Program-made: the position numbers and the translations under genes | Part shown: in pieces, positions 31,327 through 40,934 of the stretch | Layout: each line of letters starts with the position of its first letter | How positions within the stretch are numbered: the first letter of the stretch is position 1 | Notes under the pieces: generated by a model | What the model was told of the DNA's origin: nothing | The model's database searches: none | Seen by the model: only the letters and a program-made list of their open reading frames with translations | NCBI GenBank assembly: GCA_029834535.1 | Contig: JAQMWT010000010.1 | Coordinates: forward strand, 1-64,000 | Direction of reading: 5' to 3' | DNA from: Chrysophaeum taylorii | Lineage: Eukaryota > Sar > Pelagophyceae > Pelagomonadales > Pelagomonadaceae | DNA: 64,000 nucleotides

Positions 31327-31478
31327 TCGATGTGAAGGTTCACATGGTGATGCGACTCGTGGAGTGCGAGGACAGCGTTGTACTTAGCCTGCAGCATGTT
31401 GTGCGGGACGGCGTTGGCCAGTGCCTTGAACACGAAGTACGGCGGATGCTGTTGGAACAGGCGGAGCAGTTCCGGGTC

Positions 31479-33540
31479 CTAGTGGTGTCCAAACTTTGTG
31501 ATTTCATTGAGAGTTGCGTATAGGATGTGGTCGGGAGAGATCAGCAGTAATGCGCTGGAGTAGCTCGTGTTGGTTGGGTACGAGTCAGTGACCGAGTAGC
31601 ACTTTGTGGATTTCTGGAGCGTGTCGCCGATGTGGCCGACGTAATCCGCGTAAGTGGGACATGCTTCGGACATTATGAGTCCCGTGGGGTCATCGAGAGT
31701 AATTCGCCCTCGTGAATCGATCGCGGCAAAGCCGGGATGCGAGCGATTCATGTAGTGGACCCACGTGGAGGGGCGCGAGCAGCTGTGAGCGGCTTCCAAG
31801 GAGTTGGTGTAGGCGACGACCAGAAAGGCGGTGCCCCTGGGAACATCCAGGGAGAAGGTGTGCGTTGGGGAGAAGACTGTGGGTTGGTGTGAACAGTCCA
31901 ATATTCTAGGGGGCCGTGAATGCAAGGCGAGGGATGCGCGCGGGAAGTAGCCACATGCGACGGCGGTGGCGGCAGAGCCGGTGATGGCTCCATCTAAATG
32001 GTAAGCGCATTGGGACTCTGAGGCGTGAAAGCAGCGGAGTCTGTTCCATGCTGTGAGAGTAGGGTGTTCCGACAAATGATTGTGCAGCAATGTGAATGCC
32101 AAGAGATGGGAGATATTGGTCATCGAGGCATAGGAGGTGCCGTCGGCGTCGAGTCCTAGATCCGTGAAGGGCTTCTTCAAGCGCGCAAGCATTTGGCAGA
32201 TGCGCGCATTCTCGGAAATCGGGAGTTGAGCTGCGTTGGCGGGTGCGTACGAGAATGTGACTTTGTTCTGGTAGTAGTCCAACGTGGAGCGGGTCACTGT
32301 GCCACGAAGGGCGGGGTCTGCTATCCAGAGATCGTCGGGGATAGTGTGACTTGGGTCCAGGAGGGGAACCATGCTCGGAGGAGATATTAACCAGGGAGAT
32401 GCGGTTTTCTCGAGGTTGTAGTCGGTGAGCGGGTGTCGGGCAAAGACAGCGAGGTAGCGGTTCTTGCTTATGACGTCACCAAAAGCGGAGGCATTGTAGA
32501 CACCGGAGTGTCTGAAGTAACCCATGCGCTGATAGCATTTGGCGAGCTGGGTGTACTCGTGGTGAGTTCGGGGGTTTGGGGGTACATTCTCGACAATGGT
32601 ATATGTGTCGGGAGGGTGCAACGAACAAAGCGGATTTGTTCTTTGACGAAAAGGTCGGCGGTCACCGGAGTGGCATAGCCGTCATAGTCTTTCATTACAC
32701 TCAGATGTTGACAAGGCAAGGTGAAGACAGCCAGGTCAAGTTGAGGTAATCGTATTTTGCCGGTTTGCAGAGCGGCAATGAGCTTTCTTAGATCGGCATA
32801 ATGCTGAGCGTGCGGGAAGAGTTGCTGCGCGCGGGCGCGCATAATAGGGTTGATTTCACAGGATGATCGCCGACCGCATAGTTGCGATGGAGGACGGTGC
32901 CTCATGAATCCTGAGCCTTGCGAGGGCATCCGCCCTCCCGGCGTAGGTTGGCACCTATTCGCCTCTCGGGCGGGCCGGTTGGCAACCGGAACGTTCGCAG
33001 TGGGACGGGGTATGGCCGGGGGGCGCAGACGGAAGGTTTTCGACGAGTTGGTTGTCAGTCACATCGCGGTCTCCTCGTCGCATGGCGACAAGCTTGATGA
33101 TCACTCTCCGCCGACCCACCTTTCGGCGCCCCTCGTCTACAGGCCCGTGATTCCGGACTGGCTCCTGTCGGTCCGGCCTGGCTCCCATGCTCGGGAGAGG
33201 TCTGAAGTTAGTTAGTTAGTTAGTTTCACAGGTGGCCACGACAGTGATGCGTTTGTCGAAGCGGTTGCGAAAAGACTCAAAGCCTTCTTGGTGGAGTCCA
33301 CCTGCAATAATGGCGGTGTGTAGCGGAGGGAGTTGTGCTTGCACAGAGAGGTCCGCTGAGCCAGTGAATGCATATTGGACGACAATACGCGGCAGGGTGA
33401 TTAGTTCCGTCAAGAATATAGAATGATACTGTAACTTGGCGAAATCGAGGAGATGGGATTGCGAGCGCGTCTTGGCGACGTTTTGCGTTATGTTTGCGAG
33501 CTCATCCTTGAGGGATATTTTCGTTCCGGTGTGGAAAGGC
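31479..33540 (-). pseudogene. C5-cytosine DNA methyltransferase domain of the copia element, split by a nested insertion and a frameshift
   Basis: Read on the minus strand: AIIAGGLHQEGFESF then TVVATCE (motif I-II region, about 33340-33233). An insertion follows (33223-32863). The same frame resumes as INPIMRARAQQLFP and DLAVFTLPCQHLSVM (motif IV with catalytic PCQ, about 32710). A one-base shift near 32620 is followed by the 380-codon frame 32621-31479 with YTIVENVPP (motif VI ENV) and FGDVISKNRYLAVFAR (motif VIII). A weaker motif X candidate, YSVTDSYPTN, lies near its end. Motif order and spacing fit the DCM family. The long interval between VIII and X would hold the target-recognition domain. 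Methylation target unknown. Confidence 0.8.
32863..33223 (+). mobile_element. SINE-like element (LINE-tailed) inserted in the copia methyltransferase
   Basis: 361 bp bounded by a perfect 9-bp duplication TTTCACAGG (32854-32862 and 33224-33232). The 3' end is AGGTCTGAAGTTAGTTAGTT, the tail shared with the LINE at 37.8-39.0 kb. The 5' part (GATGGAGGACGG...GCCT) also begins the insertion at 41939-42341 while the middle differs, suggesting subfamilies with a common head and tail. Confidence 0.82.
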
Positions 33541-34396
33541 TTGGCGACAGCCGCATCGGGGGGGGGGGGCGCGCGAGAACACGAAAAGAACGCCCCCCCA
33601 GCACGAAAGCTTAGCGCTGGGGGGTCGGTATCCCCTGCCCTAGCCCTCCCCTATAGCGCGGAGGGATCGCCCCCCCCCTAGGACGACGGGCACCGCAGCA
33701 CCTGAGTGGCTCTACAATGTAGGCTACAGTTTGGCAGGGAAATTGGGTTTCGAGGGGGGTCTTTGGCGACGCTGAATGGGTCGTAAGGAATGTGGCGGCC
33801 TCGTGGTGGAATGTGGCGTCTCCGAGGTCCATGAGGTAGTCGCGGAGGTTCTCCTCTGGAGCTGGGCTCTCATCCTCCTCCTCATCGAGGGCGGGCTCGT
33901 CGACGAAGTCTGGCTCGTTGACCTCGCTATGTTCGCGGGGGGCGGTTCGTTCTCGTCATCATCGTCGTCTTGAGGACAGGGCGCGTACAATATCCCGACA
34001 AGTTTTGCGGTTCGGAGTCGCGCGTATGGCTAAGCCACTGTGATTTTCCTGCAGCCGCGCCTCCTCTTGTCCGATTCTTTTAACGCCTATTCCCGCGAAG
34101 AGCGCGAGGCTAGCAGAGGCGCTCCCTCCCGGCCGAGTCGCCGGCACCCAGTCCGTGGCCGTCCGTAGTTATATAGCTCTGCTGACCACTTGGGCGCTCG
34201 GCTGGCATTCGAGGCCTCTTCTAGAGTGCGTGCGCGGTGGTCAGACACCCCCCTAGCACGAAACTTTCGTGCTGGGAGGTCGCAGACTCCCCCCCGGGCA
34301 CAAAACTTTAGCGCTGGGGGGTGGCGGCCCCCTCGCCCAGCAAAACGCTGTTCTCGCAGGCCCCCTCTCCCCCTCGGATGCGGCTGTCGCCAAGCC
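33538..34396. mobile_element. GC-rich 859-bp insertion with 20-bp terminal inverted repeats
   Basis: GGCTTGGCGACAGCCGCATC at 33538-33557 is found reversed at 34377-34396. The interior is GC-rich with hairpins near 33590-33622, 34235-34266 and 34285-34322 that share an AGCACGAAA or GCACAAAA arm. It lies between copia reading frames that are open on both sides. No coding capacity or clear target duplication was seen. It may be a MITE or foldback element. Confidence 0.6.
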
Positions 34397-34652
34397 GAAC
34401 TAAACACAGCGCGGAATGTGTGCTTTGGATGGGATGGCAGGGACAAGGGACCATTAATATGGCGATTGGCGAGAACTACTGCGGTTGTGCCTAGAAGTGT
34501 TTTGTAATCATGGGGATCTGAAGTGGAGGTGGTCAGAAGTTCATACAAGTATGGTTCGTAGGGCAGCGGTGGATCTGTTGCTTGAACGTTCAGAGCTTTC
34601 AGTTGAGAGGTCGCTATATCCTGTAGACCTGGAAGTGCGGGACGACCAGAAA

Positions 34653-35022
34653 GCTAACTAACTAACTTCAGACCTCTCCCGAGCATGGGAGCCAGGCCGG
34701 ACCGACAGGCGCCAGTCCGGAAACTAACTAACTAACTAACTTCAGACCTCTCCCGAGCATGGGAGCCAGGCCGGACCGACAGGAGCCAGTCCGGAATCAC
34801 GGGCCTGTAGACGAGGAGCGCCGAAAGGTCGGTCGGCGGAGAGTGACCATCAAGCTTGTCGCAATGCGACGAGGAGACCGCGATGTGACTGACAACCAAT
34901 TCGCCGATAACCTTCCGTCTTCGCCCCCCGGCCATACCCCGTCCCACTGCGAACGTTCCGGCTGCCAACCGGCCCGCCCGGGAGACGAATAGGTGCCAAC
35001 CTACGCCGGGAGGGCGGATGTC
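34653..35022 (-). mobile_element. Tandem pair of 5'-truncated SINE/LINE-like tails
   Basis: Two copies of the (AACT)n-CTTCAGACCTCTCCCGAGC end lie head to tail. The first (34653-34718) is about 65 bp. The second (34719-35022) is a longer copy of the unit at 32863-33223 in reverse orientation. Flanks CCAGAAAG and CCGGAAAG resemble a target duplication with one change. Confidence 0.75.
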
Positions 35023-35099
35023 CGGAAAGACGAGGTATAATACGTAACCCGTGGAGTCTTTGATATCTTTTGAGGAGAGACCGGCAACCTGCAAATACA

Positions 35100-35260
35100 A
35101 CGGTTTGACACCGATGAAGTGGCTGTTTAAAGGTGCCTCTGCCCATGCGGATGGTATGTTCGGAATCCTGCGTATGGACTCGGGAACAAAATGTTGGATT
35201 GTGCGAGTGATGCGCCACCGTCAATTAAAGAATTTCAGTGCCGGCTCCATTGCATCCGTG
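35100..35260 (-). pseudogene. Possible protease remnant of the copia element
   Basis: One minus-strand frame reads SLIDGGASLAQSNILF near 35220, which could be the DSGAS-type active site of a copia protease with Gly replacing Ser. The domain is too short and broken to confirm. Confidence 0.35.
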
Positions 35261-35424
35261 CAGCGAGTTAGTCTTTGTGGGGGCCTTTCCTGTAGTGTAA
35301 GTGGCACAAAGAAAATCTGCGACTCTGGGGGGAAGTTCTGATGATGTCGGGAAGTTCTTCATCGTGAGGCGTGGTGCCTGATTTAGTAATTTTTGGTTGG
35401 CGGCACAGGCGTCGTCGGCAACCA

Positions 35425-36759
35425 TCATCGAAAAAGCTGACTCTGGTGTAGAGCACGCATGTAGTCGCTGTGACGTTGTGCGTAGTCTTCGGCGGAGTCG
35501 TCTTCATCGTCTATTTCGGGGATGTTATCGTCGTAGAGGCCTAGCTGTAAGTGATCATCATAAAAACCGAGGTGGCCTTGGTTATCTGCGTCGTCGGCTG
35601 CGCCCTCATCGGGTGGATCATCCTGAGGATCGGATGATAGCACCTGAAGAAACTCGGCGGCGTCGGAATCAGCCTCGGAGAGAAGTACCTCGTCGGAGAT
35701 AGTGGTGATGAGGTTGATGAGCTTGGTCATGCGTTCTGAGTTGGATGTGTATTGGCGACCGGCTTGACTAAGGTTCCGTACGATCTGGAGCTTGCGACGA
35801 ACATCACGGAGGGGGACCTTAAACCGTTGGTCAGGAGTAGATGGCTTTGGTGGATGCGTTTGGGTGGGAAAAGTGACCTTGCAAAGGTGTGGGTGCTCGC
35901 GTTTGTCTGGGGTGACAGGAGAAGCACGAGGGTTTTGTTTGTTCTTTGTTGGGGTGTCAGGGGTAGCCTTGGGTTTAGGGCAGTCATTGATGTTGTAGTA
36001 TGATGGGGAGCAAGGATGAGGAGACTTTTTCGGCGGGGTCTTCTTCTGATGGCGAGGCATCCGCTTCTTTCGGTAAGCGTGTGGATGTCGGATGAGATCG
36101 GTGTCGTCATCTTGATCGAGTTCTGTGAGAAAGACAGCGACGGGGTCGTTATCTTCTGGGGGTGCTTCGTCAGGATCCGGGGGAATTTCATCTTCAGAGG
36201 GTGAGGTGTCGGTGTCATCTTCGGTGAGGTGGAGGCCATGGCGGCGGGAGCGAAAACGTAGATTGTCTCTATCTTTGGTCGGCAGACGACCGAAGTCAGT
36301 GACGAATCGCAACGGATTGAAATTCAGAGTGGGGTGAGGCTTGAGGTGAGCCCAAAAGTTGCGCTCGAAGGTGGAGATAACCGTGATGCGGGCGATCAAC
36401 TTGGGCAAATGGTTTATCGCGTCTTTGTCTTCGTCGAGTAACAGCGAGTCGTTGGGGGTGCGAAGGCAGTTGGCAAGACGAGTAAAGGCCTTTATATGCG
36501 TTGGGGCGCGGGAGTCAAGTAAACTTGGGGGATATTTGAACCGCTGAATTCGGTGGATTTCCTTGAGGATCATTTGGTCGGTAAGTTGGAGAGAGGCATC
36601 GTCGGTGATTTGGCGAAGCTGTTGTTGAACGTGGCGCATATAATCTATATGATGCGCAGGTTCATGGATTTCAGGGTTGAACGGCGTGTTCCAGGAGGAC
36701 ATTGTAGACGTAGTGCGCATGGTGGACGGGGTTCTGACCCGTGTGCTTGTCAAGTGCAA
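35425..36759 (-). CDS. Gag C-terminal region of the copia element
   Basis: A 444-codon frame. Residues about 25-160 look folded and helical (HIDYMRHVQQQLRQITDD; HLPKLIARITVISTFERNFW). The remainder is Pro/Asp/Lys-rich and low in complexity, with basic patches (RKKRMPRHQKKTPPKK) suited to RNA binding. No CCHC knuckle is visible. Placed between the N-terminal gag frame and the protease region, it is called gag by position. Frame breaks on both sides make it a fossil. Confidence 0.65.
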   Translation of the reverse strand: MHLTSTRVRTPSTMRTTSTMSSWNTPFNPEIHEPAHHIDYMRHVQQQLRQITDDASLQLTDQMILKEIHRIQRFKYPPSLLDSRAPTHIKAFTRLANCLRTPNDSLLLDEDKDAINHLPKLIARITVISTFERNFWAHLKPHPTLNFNPLRFVTDFGRLPTKDRDNLRFRSRRHGLHLTEDDTDTSPSEDEIPPDPDEAPPEDNDPVAVFLTELDQDDDTDLIRHPHAYRKKRMPRHQKKTPPKKSPHPCSPSYYNINDCPKPKATPDTPTKNKQNPRASPVTPDKREHPHLCKVTFPTQTHPPKPSTPDQRFKVPLRDVRRKLQIVRNLSQAGRQYTSNSERMTKLINLITTISDEVLLSEADSDAAEFLQVLSSDPQDDPPDEGAADDADNQGHLGFYDDHLQLGLYDDNIPEIDDEDDSAEDYAQRHSDYMRALHQSQLFR

Positions 36760-36813
36760 GACGGACTTGTAGTACGAATTCGAGTCCTATCGGATGGGAT
36801 GATCCTAGTGCAT

Positions 36814-37646
36814 CTATTTCGTCGTATGCTGGGTGCTTGACGGAGTCGCTACCGGCATGCAGAAAACGGCGAAAGAGGGGGTGCACGGTCTCGCGGAGGT
36901 ACACGATGAAGTCGGCTTCATTTCCTTGGAGGTGATCGGATATAAGTTTCCTTTCGTCGTATCGGTCGTGTCTTTGTCTTGGTCTTTGAGTTCTTGGAGT
37001 TTTGGCTCATAGACATTATCAAGGAAGTGTTTGCCAAACTTGCGGTAGACGCCTTTGTAGTAGACGTAACAGCCTTGGAAGTCTTGGGTGTTACCGGTAG
37101 TTGAGTGGTTGTCGGGGTCCTTGTCATATTCCTTGATGCAGTGGCTTAGGAGAGCGTCAGCTAGATCATTAGATCCGCGTAAGACGGATTCCCACGTGTA
37201 GAGGCACTGTAAGAAGTATTGCGTGATGCCTGTTTCAGGCATGAGATGTTCGACGAACAACTGCATAACGCGAAACGAGAGCATTTGGGGGGTGACTTGA
37301 GCGGAGTCCATTGACTTGAGGACAGCGCTAGGGAGGTCAGTGAAGGTGTTTGACTTGGTCTTGGGGTCTTGTGGAGCTGGAGTTGGGGGGCTGCGGCGAC
37401 GGCAGGTGGTGTCTGCATGGCATTGAGTCGTGCTTCGAGTGCTTGTAGCGCTTGAGCTTGTGCTTGTATGACTTGAGCTTGTGCTTGCATCTCCCTTGTA
37501 TGCTTTGCCTCTATGCGAGCTTCTTGGTCTTTTATCTCCTTTTGGAGTTCTTGATTGGTTGGTATCTTGGTTTGGTTCAGGAACGTCAGAGAGCGAAACT
37601 CGGCTGGAAATCCTGGGACTCTGCTGATACCGGGACTGGTGCCCAA
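36814..37646 (-). pseudogene. Gag N-terminal region of the copia element, frameshifted
   Basis: Two overlapping minus frames. The upstream one (37646-37161) has a Gln/Ala-rich coiled coil (MQAQAQVIQAQAQALQALE). The next (37311-36814) continues a helical gag-like sequence (ALLSHCIKEYDKDPDNHS). The first codons lie just inside the 5' LTR, as expected of gag. Confidence 0.6.
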
Positions 37647-37650
37647 TACC

Positions 37651-37798
37651 TAGAGAACAGTAATTTCAACTGTGTTGCCCTTCAGCAGAGTGAGAGCAGT
37701 GGTAGTCTGCCCTCGTCCTGTGCTCTTACAACGAGGACAGCACGGTGTGAATAACACAACGCTTTTCTGAATTAAAAGTAGGAGAGCTAACCCTAGTA
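37651..37798 (-). repeat. 5' LTR of the copia element, outer end interrupted
   Basis: Near-identical to 26883-27045. Just inside, on the minus strand, GGTATCAGCAGAG (about 37634-37622) resembles the initiator-Met primer site of many copia elements, but its distance from the LTR is a little long, so the primer site is tentative. Confidence 0.75.
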
Positions 37799-39015
37799 TA
37801 ACAAACTAACTAACTTCGGACCTCTCCCGGGCATGGGAGCCAGGCTGGGCCGGTAGTAGCCGGTCCAGGATCACAGAGCAAAAAATCACACAGTTGGGGT
37901 AGAAGCTTGGGAAGAAATTGCATGGATGGCGGACCGCCACTGCGCGCGGTCTTGTGCGAGGTCGTGCCACGAGTTCAAGGGGATGTCGCATTTCCCGAGT
38001 GCCTTGGCGAGCGACCTCCCGTACGTCATCTGCGGAGCCCCCGGTGGGCGCTTGGAGCGGACCCAAGACGAGAGCATCTTGCGAGGGAGTCGGGAGAAGG
38101 GCATGCGGGCGACGTGACCGGCCCAGCGGAGCTGGCGGCGCGTGACGTAGACGTCGATGGACTCGAGGCCGAGGCGCCGCCGCAGGATCTCCGTTGAGAT
38201 GTGGTGGGACCAGGTGTGTTTCCGGGTCACACGACACATGACGCGGGTGCACTGCGCGTGGAAACACCGCAGCCGGCGGAACAGGACCTCGGTGAGGCAC
38301 CACGATTCCGCACTGTGAAGGAGGATGGCCAGGACGAGCGAGACATAGACGAGGCGCTTGGCGCGAGCAGAGACGGACTTCGAGGCGAAGATGCAGTCCC
38401 GCAAGGCACCGAAGGCCTGAGACGCCTTCTTGATCCGCGCGTCGACGTCTGAGTCGTCGCGGCAGTCGCGCGAGAGGACCGAGCCGAGGTACTTAAACTG
38501 GTCGACGACCGGTATGAAGCGGCCGCGCCCGAGCTCGATGTCCGAGAGGTTCGTGTCGTCGAACGACTTTGGGTCGCCGTACAGGTGTGCCGGGCGAGCG
38601 ACGAACAGCATCTCCGTTTTGGACGCCGCTTTCGTGTGTCGGTTGCCGCAATGCACCTCCATGCCCCAGGCGTCGCAGTGTTCGATGAGGCGCGGTGTCT
38701 CGCTGGCGGCGATGTGGCGGTCCCAGAAGAGAAAGGCAACGTCGTCGGCGTACGCCGATTCATCGAAGGGAAACTCGTCGCCGCGAGCGGACCAACTCCG
38801 GTTCGTCATCTGAAAGTCTTTCCGCGTACGGTAGACACATGGGGTGCGGCCATGGCGTCGTCGAAACGACGTCGTCAGTGCCGCCATGAACAGCACGAAC
38901 AGGACGGGGCCCAGGACGTAGCCCTGCTTGACGCCGATGATCGAGTCAACCGAGGCGACGACACCGCTGACCGAGAAGTGGACCTGGATTCGGTGGAGGC
39001 CCTTGATGACTTAAT
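37799..39015 (-). mobile_element. 5'-truncated non-LTR retrotransposon (LINE) with GTTA-type tail
   Basis: The open minus-strand frame from about 39011 to 37886 encodes reverse transcriptase. Landmarks: GVKQGYVLGPVLF, then SAYADDVAFLFW (catalytic YADD), FKYLGSVLSRD, and the C-terminal LRWAGHVARM ... HDLAQDRAQWRS typical of LINE RTs. The 5' portion (endonuclease, ORF1) is missing. The 3' end is ACCTC...(GTTA)n at 37803-37815. It inserted into the outer part of the copia 5' LTR. Confidence 0.85.
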
Positions 39016-39020
39016 AGGGG

Positions 39021-39700
39021 GTACCTAACTAACTTCAGACCTCTCCCGAGAATGCATGGAGCCAGGCCGGACCGGCAGGAGCCGGTACGGAATCATAGAG
39101 GAAAATCATGCAGTTGGGGCCCTAGGATAGGGGGGTAACTAACTAACTTCAGACCTCTCCCGAGAATGCATGGAGCCAGGCCGGACCGGCAGGAGCCGGT
39201 ACGGAATCATAGAGGAAAATCGCGCAGTTGGGGCCCTAGGATAGGGGTAACTAACTAACTTCAGACCTCTCCCGAGAATGCATGGAGCCAGGCCGGACCG
39301 GCAGGAGCCGGTACGGAATCATAGAGGAAAATCATGCAGTTGGGGCCCTAGGATAGGGGGGTAACTAACTAACTTCAGACCTCTCCCGAGAATGCATGGA
39401 GCCAGGCCGGACCGGCAGGAGCCGGTACGGAATCATAGAGGAAAATCACGCAGTTGGGGCCCTAGGATAGGGGGGTAACTAACTAACTTCAGACCTCTCC
39501 CGAGAATGCATGGAGCCAGGCCGGACCGGCAGGAGCCGGTACGGAATCATAGAGGAAAATCACGCAGTTGGGGCCCTAGGATAGGGGTAACTAACTAACT
39601 TCAGACCTCTCCCGAGAATGCATGGAGCCAGGCCGGACCGGCAGGAGCCGGTACGGAATCATAGAGGAAAATCACGCAGTTGGGGCAGAGGCGAGGGACG
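39021..39700 (-). repeat. Tandem array of six 112-114 bp LINE-tail units
   Basis: The phrase AACTTCAGACCTCTCCCGAG recurs with phase positions 39033, 39147, 39259, 39373, 39487 and 39599. Each of the first units is the last about 95 bp of the LINE followed by CCCTAGGATAGGGG. Units are almost identical, with a few substitutions and a 2-bp length change in the G run. The last unit runs on into a longer LINE 3' end. Confidence 0.92.
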
Positions 39701-39848
39701 AGGACGGACTTGTTGATCGTGGACCGCCACTGCGGACCGGGGTCATGTGCGAGGTCGTGCAAAAGCGTCTCAGGCCGCGGACGTGTTGGTCCACGAACAA
39801 TCGACCTGTCCGTCGCGTTCTGCCCAACCGAGCGAACCCCATCCCAGG
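39598..39848 (-). pseudogene. LINE 3' terminal fragment
   Basis: The last unit of the tandem array extends upstream on the minus strand into LINE coding sequence. The frame LLHDLAHDPGPQWRSTINK matches the C-terminal SWHDLAQDRAQWRSAIH of the LINE at 37.9 kb. It is cut at CCATCCCAG near 39848. The same sequence, cut elsewhere, occurs at 42120-42320. Confidence 0.75.
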
Positions 39849-40102
39849 TATCTCTAGAGGTGCCTTGTCCGCGATCATCGAGCCGATGATACCATTTTGT
39901 GCAGCAGCCAGCGATAACATGCTTGATTCCGACGACGCGCCGCACACATCTATGTCGACGACCGCTTCGAGCTGTTGATTTTTCTGAGAAGACTATTCCC
40001 TCCTGACTACCCTTGGTCGCTCGCTCACAATATCCCGCCCCTAACACCTTCCCAATCCAATCACCCCCTTATTGTAGTTACCCTCGGTCAAAATCGGTGC
40101 CT

Positions 40103-40924
40103 ATGGCCGTCGTCGCTGTGATCGTGGGCGCCGGGAGCAAGTGGGACGAAGACGGGAATGCGAAGCACTTGGAACCTAGCGTTCGGTTCGGCCTCGGCGG
40201 CGCTCTGTCGCTTCGATTCGCTCGAGATTACCATGTGGTGCGCGTAGTTTTAGTTTGGTCGAAAGGCATGACTCCGCAGGTGCTGATGGGACGGCGCACC
40301 GCGGTCCTCGAAGAGGTTGCCGCCGAGGTCCGCAAGATTGGCGGAGAGGCAACGGTCGTGTCCGTGGACGTGACCTCTGACGAGAGCGTCGACGCGGCCT
40401 TCGACGTTGCCAAGAGCGTCGGTTTTGTCGAGGTCCTCGTCTTCAACTGTGGGCCACCCATGCCGAAGGGTGTCACCTTCGCCACGCTTCCCCTGCCGGG
40501 CGACCTCGACCCGGCCTACCTCAAGATGGCCTACGATGTTGGCCTCGTCGGCGCCGCGCGGTGCGTTAAGCGAGTCGTCGGTCCCATGCTCGAGGCCGGG
40601 AACGGCAACATCATCTTCAGCGGCGCAACGATGAGTCTTCGCGGCGGGGCGAAATTTTCGGCCATGTCGCCCACCAAGTTCGCGCTTCGATCCTACGCCC
40701 AGAGCTGCTTCCAGGCCTACGCGCCCAAAGGAATCCACGTATCGCACGTCGTCGTCGACGGCGTCATCGACTCCCCCGCTACGCGAAGCTTCAACAACGT
40801 CCAGCACCAGAACCCCGCCGATCTCGCCGAGGCCTACTTCCACCTCACCAAGCAGCCGAAGACAACCTGGACCCACGAACTCCAATTGTCCCCGAACCAA
40901 TCGGGGATCGGCATGCGCCTTTAA
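40103..40924 (+). CDS. Short-chain dehydrogenase/reductase (atypical, lacks the usual Tyr)
   Basis: A Rossmann NAD(P)-binding fold: VIVGAG and GLGGALSLRFA form the Gly-rich loop, followed by MGRRTAVLEEVAAEV, VSVDVTSDESV, the NAG-like VFNCGPP and the segment SGATMSLRGGAKFS. The YxxxK site reads MSPTK, so the canonical Tyr is Met; some bacterial-type SDRs with AKFALR and GIHVxHVVIDG blocks also lack it. Two stretches not expected in SDRs (about 40147-40185 and 40238-40279) are bounded by GT and AG and are multiples of three, so they may be tiny introns. The start at 40103 leaves the Gly-rich loop at the N-terminus; an upstream in-frame ATG at 40013 would add 30 odd residues. Stop is 10 bp from the convergent HSF gene. 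Confidence 0.82.
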   Translation: MAVVAVIVGAGSKWDEDGNAKHLEPSVRFGLGGALSLRFARDYHVVRVVLVWSKGMTPQVLMGRRTAVLEEVAAEVRKIGGEATVVSVDVTSDESVDAAFDVAKSVGFVEVLVFNCGPPMPKGVTFATLPLPGDLDPAYLKMAYDVGLVGAARCVKRVVGPMLEAGNGNIIFSGATMSLRGGAKFSAMSPTKFALRSYAQSCFQAYAPKGIHVSHVVVDGVIDSPATRSFNNVQHQNPADLAEAYFHLTKQPKTTWTHELQLSPNQSGIGMRL

Positions 40925-40934
40925 GTCGTATGAT

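Larger units (their letters stand above)
26883..37798 (-). mobile_element. Copia-type LTR retrotransposon with a DNA methyltransferase domain, disrupted by nested insertions
   Basis: Reading along the minus strand: 5' LTR (37798-37651), gag (37646-35425), possible protease (about 35220), methyltransferase (about 33540-31479), integrase (31326-30300), linker, reverse transcriptase (29408-27663), RNase H (27650-27115), 3' LTR. Integrase before RT is diagnostic of copia. Nested insertions are at 32863-33223, 33538-34396 and 34653-35022, and the outer end of the 5' LTR is broken by a LINE at 37799. Several frameshifts also occur, so the copy is inactive. Confidence 0.88.

Noticed and set aside
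39021-39700. Regular repeats of about 114 bp resembling a CRISPR array
   Set aside because: Units are contiguous, nearly identical over their full length and made of LINE 3' sequence; there are no unique spacers and the setting is eukaryotic.
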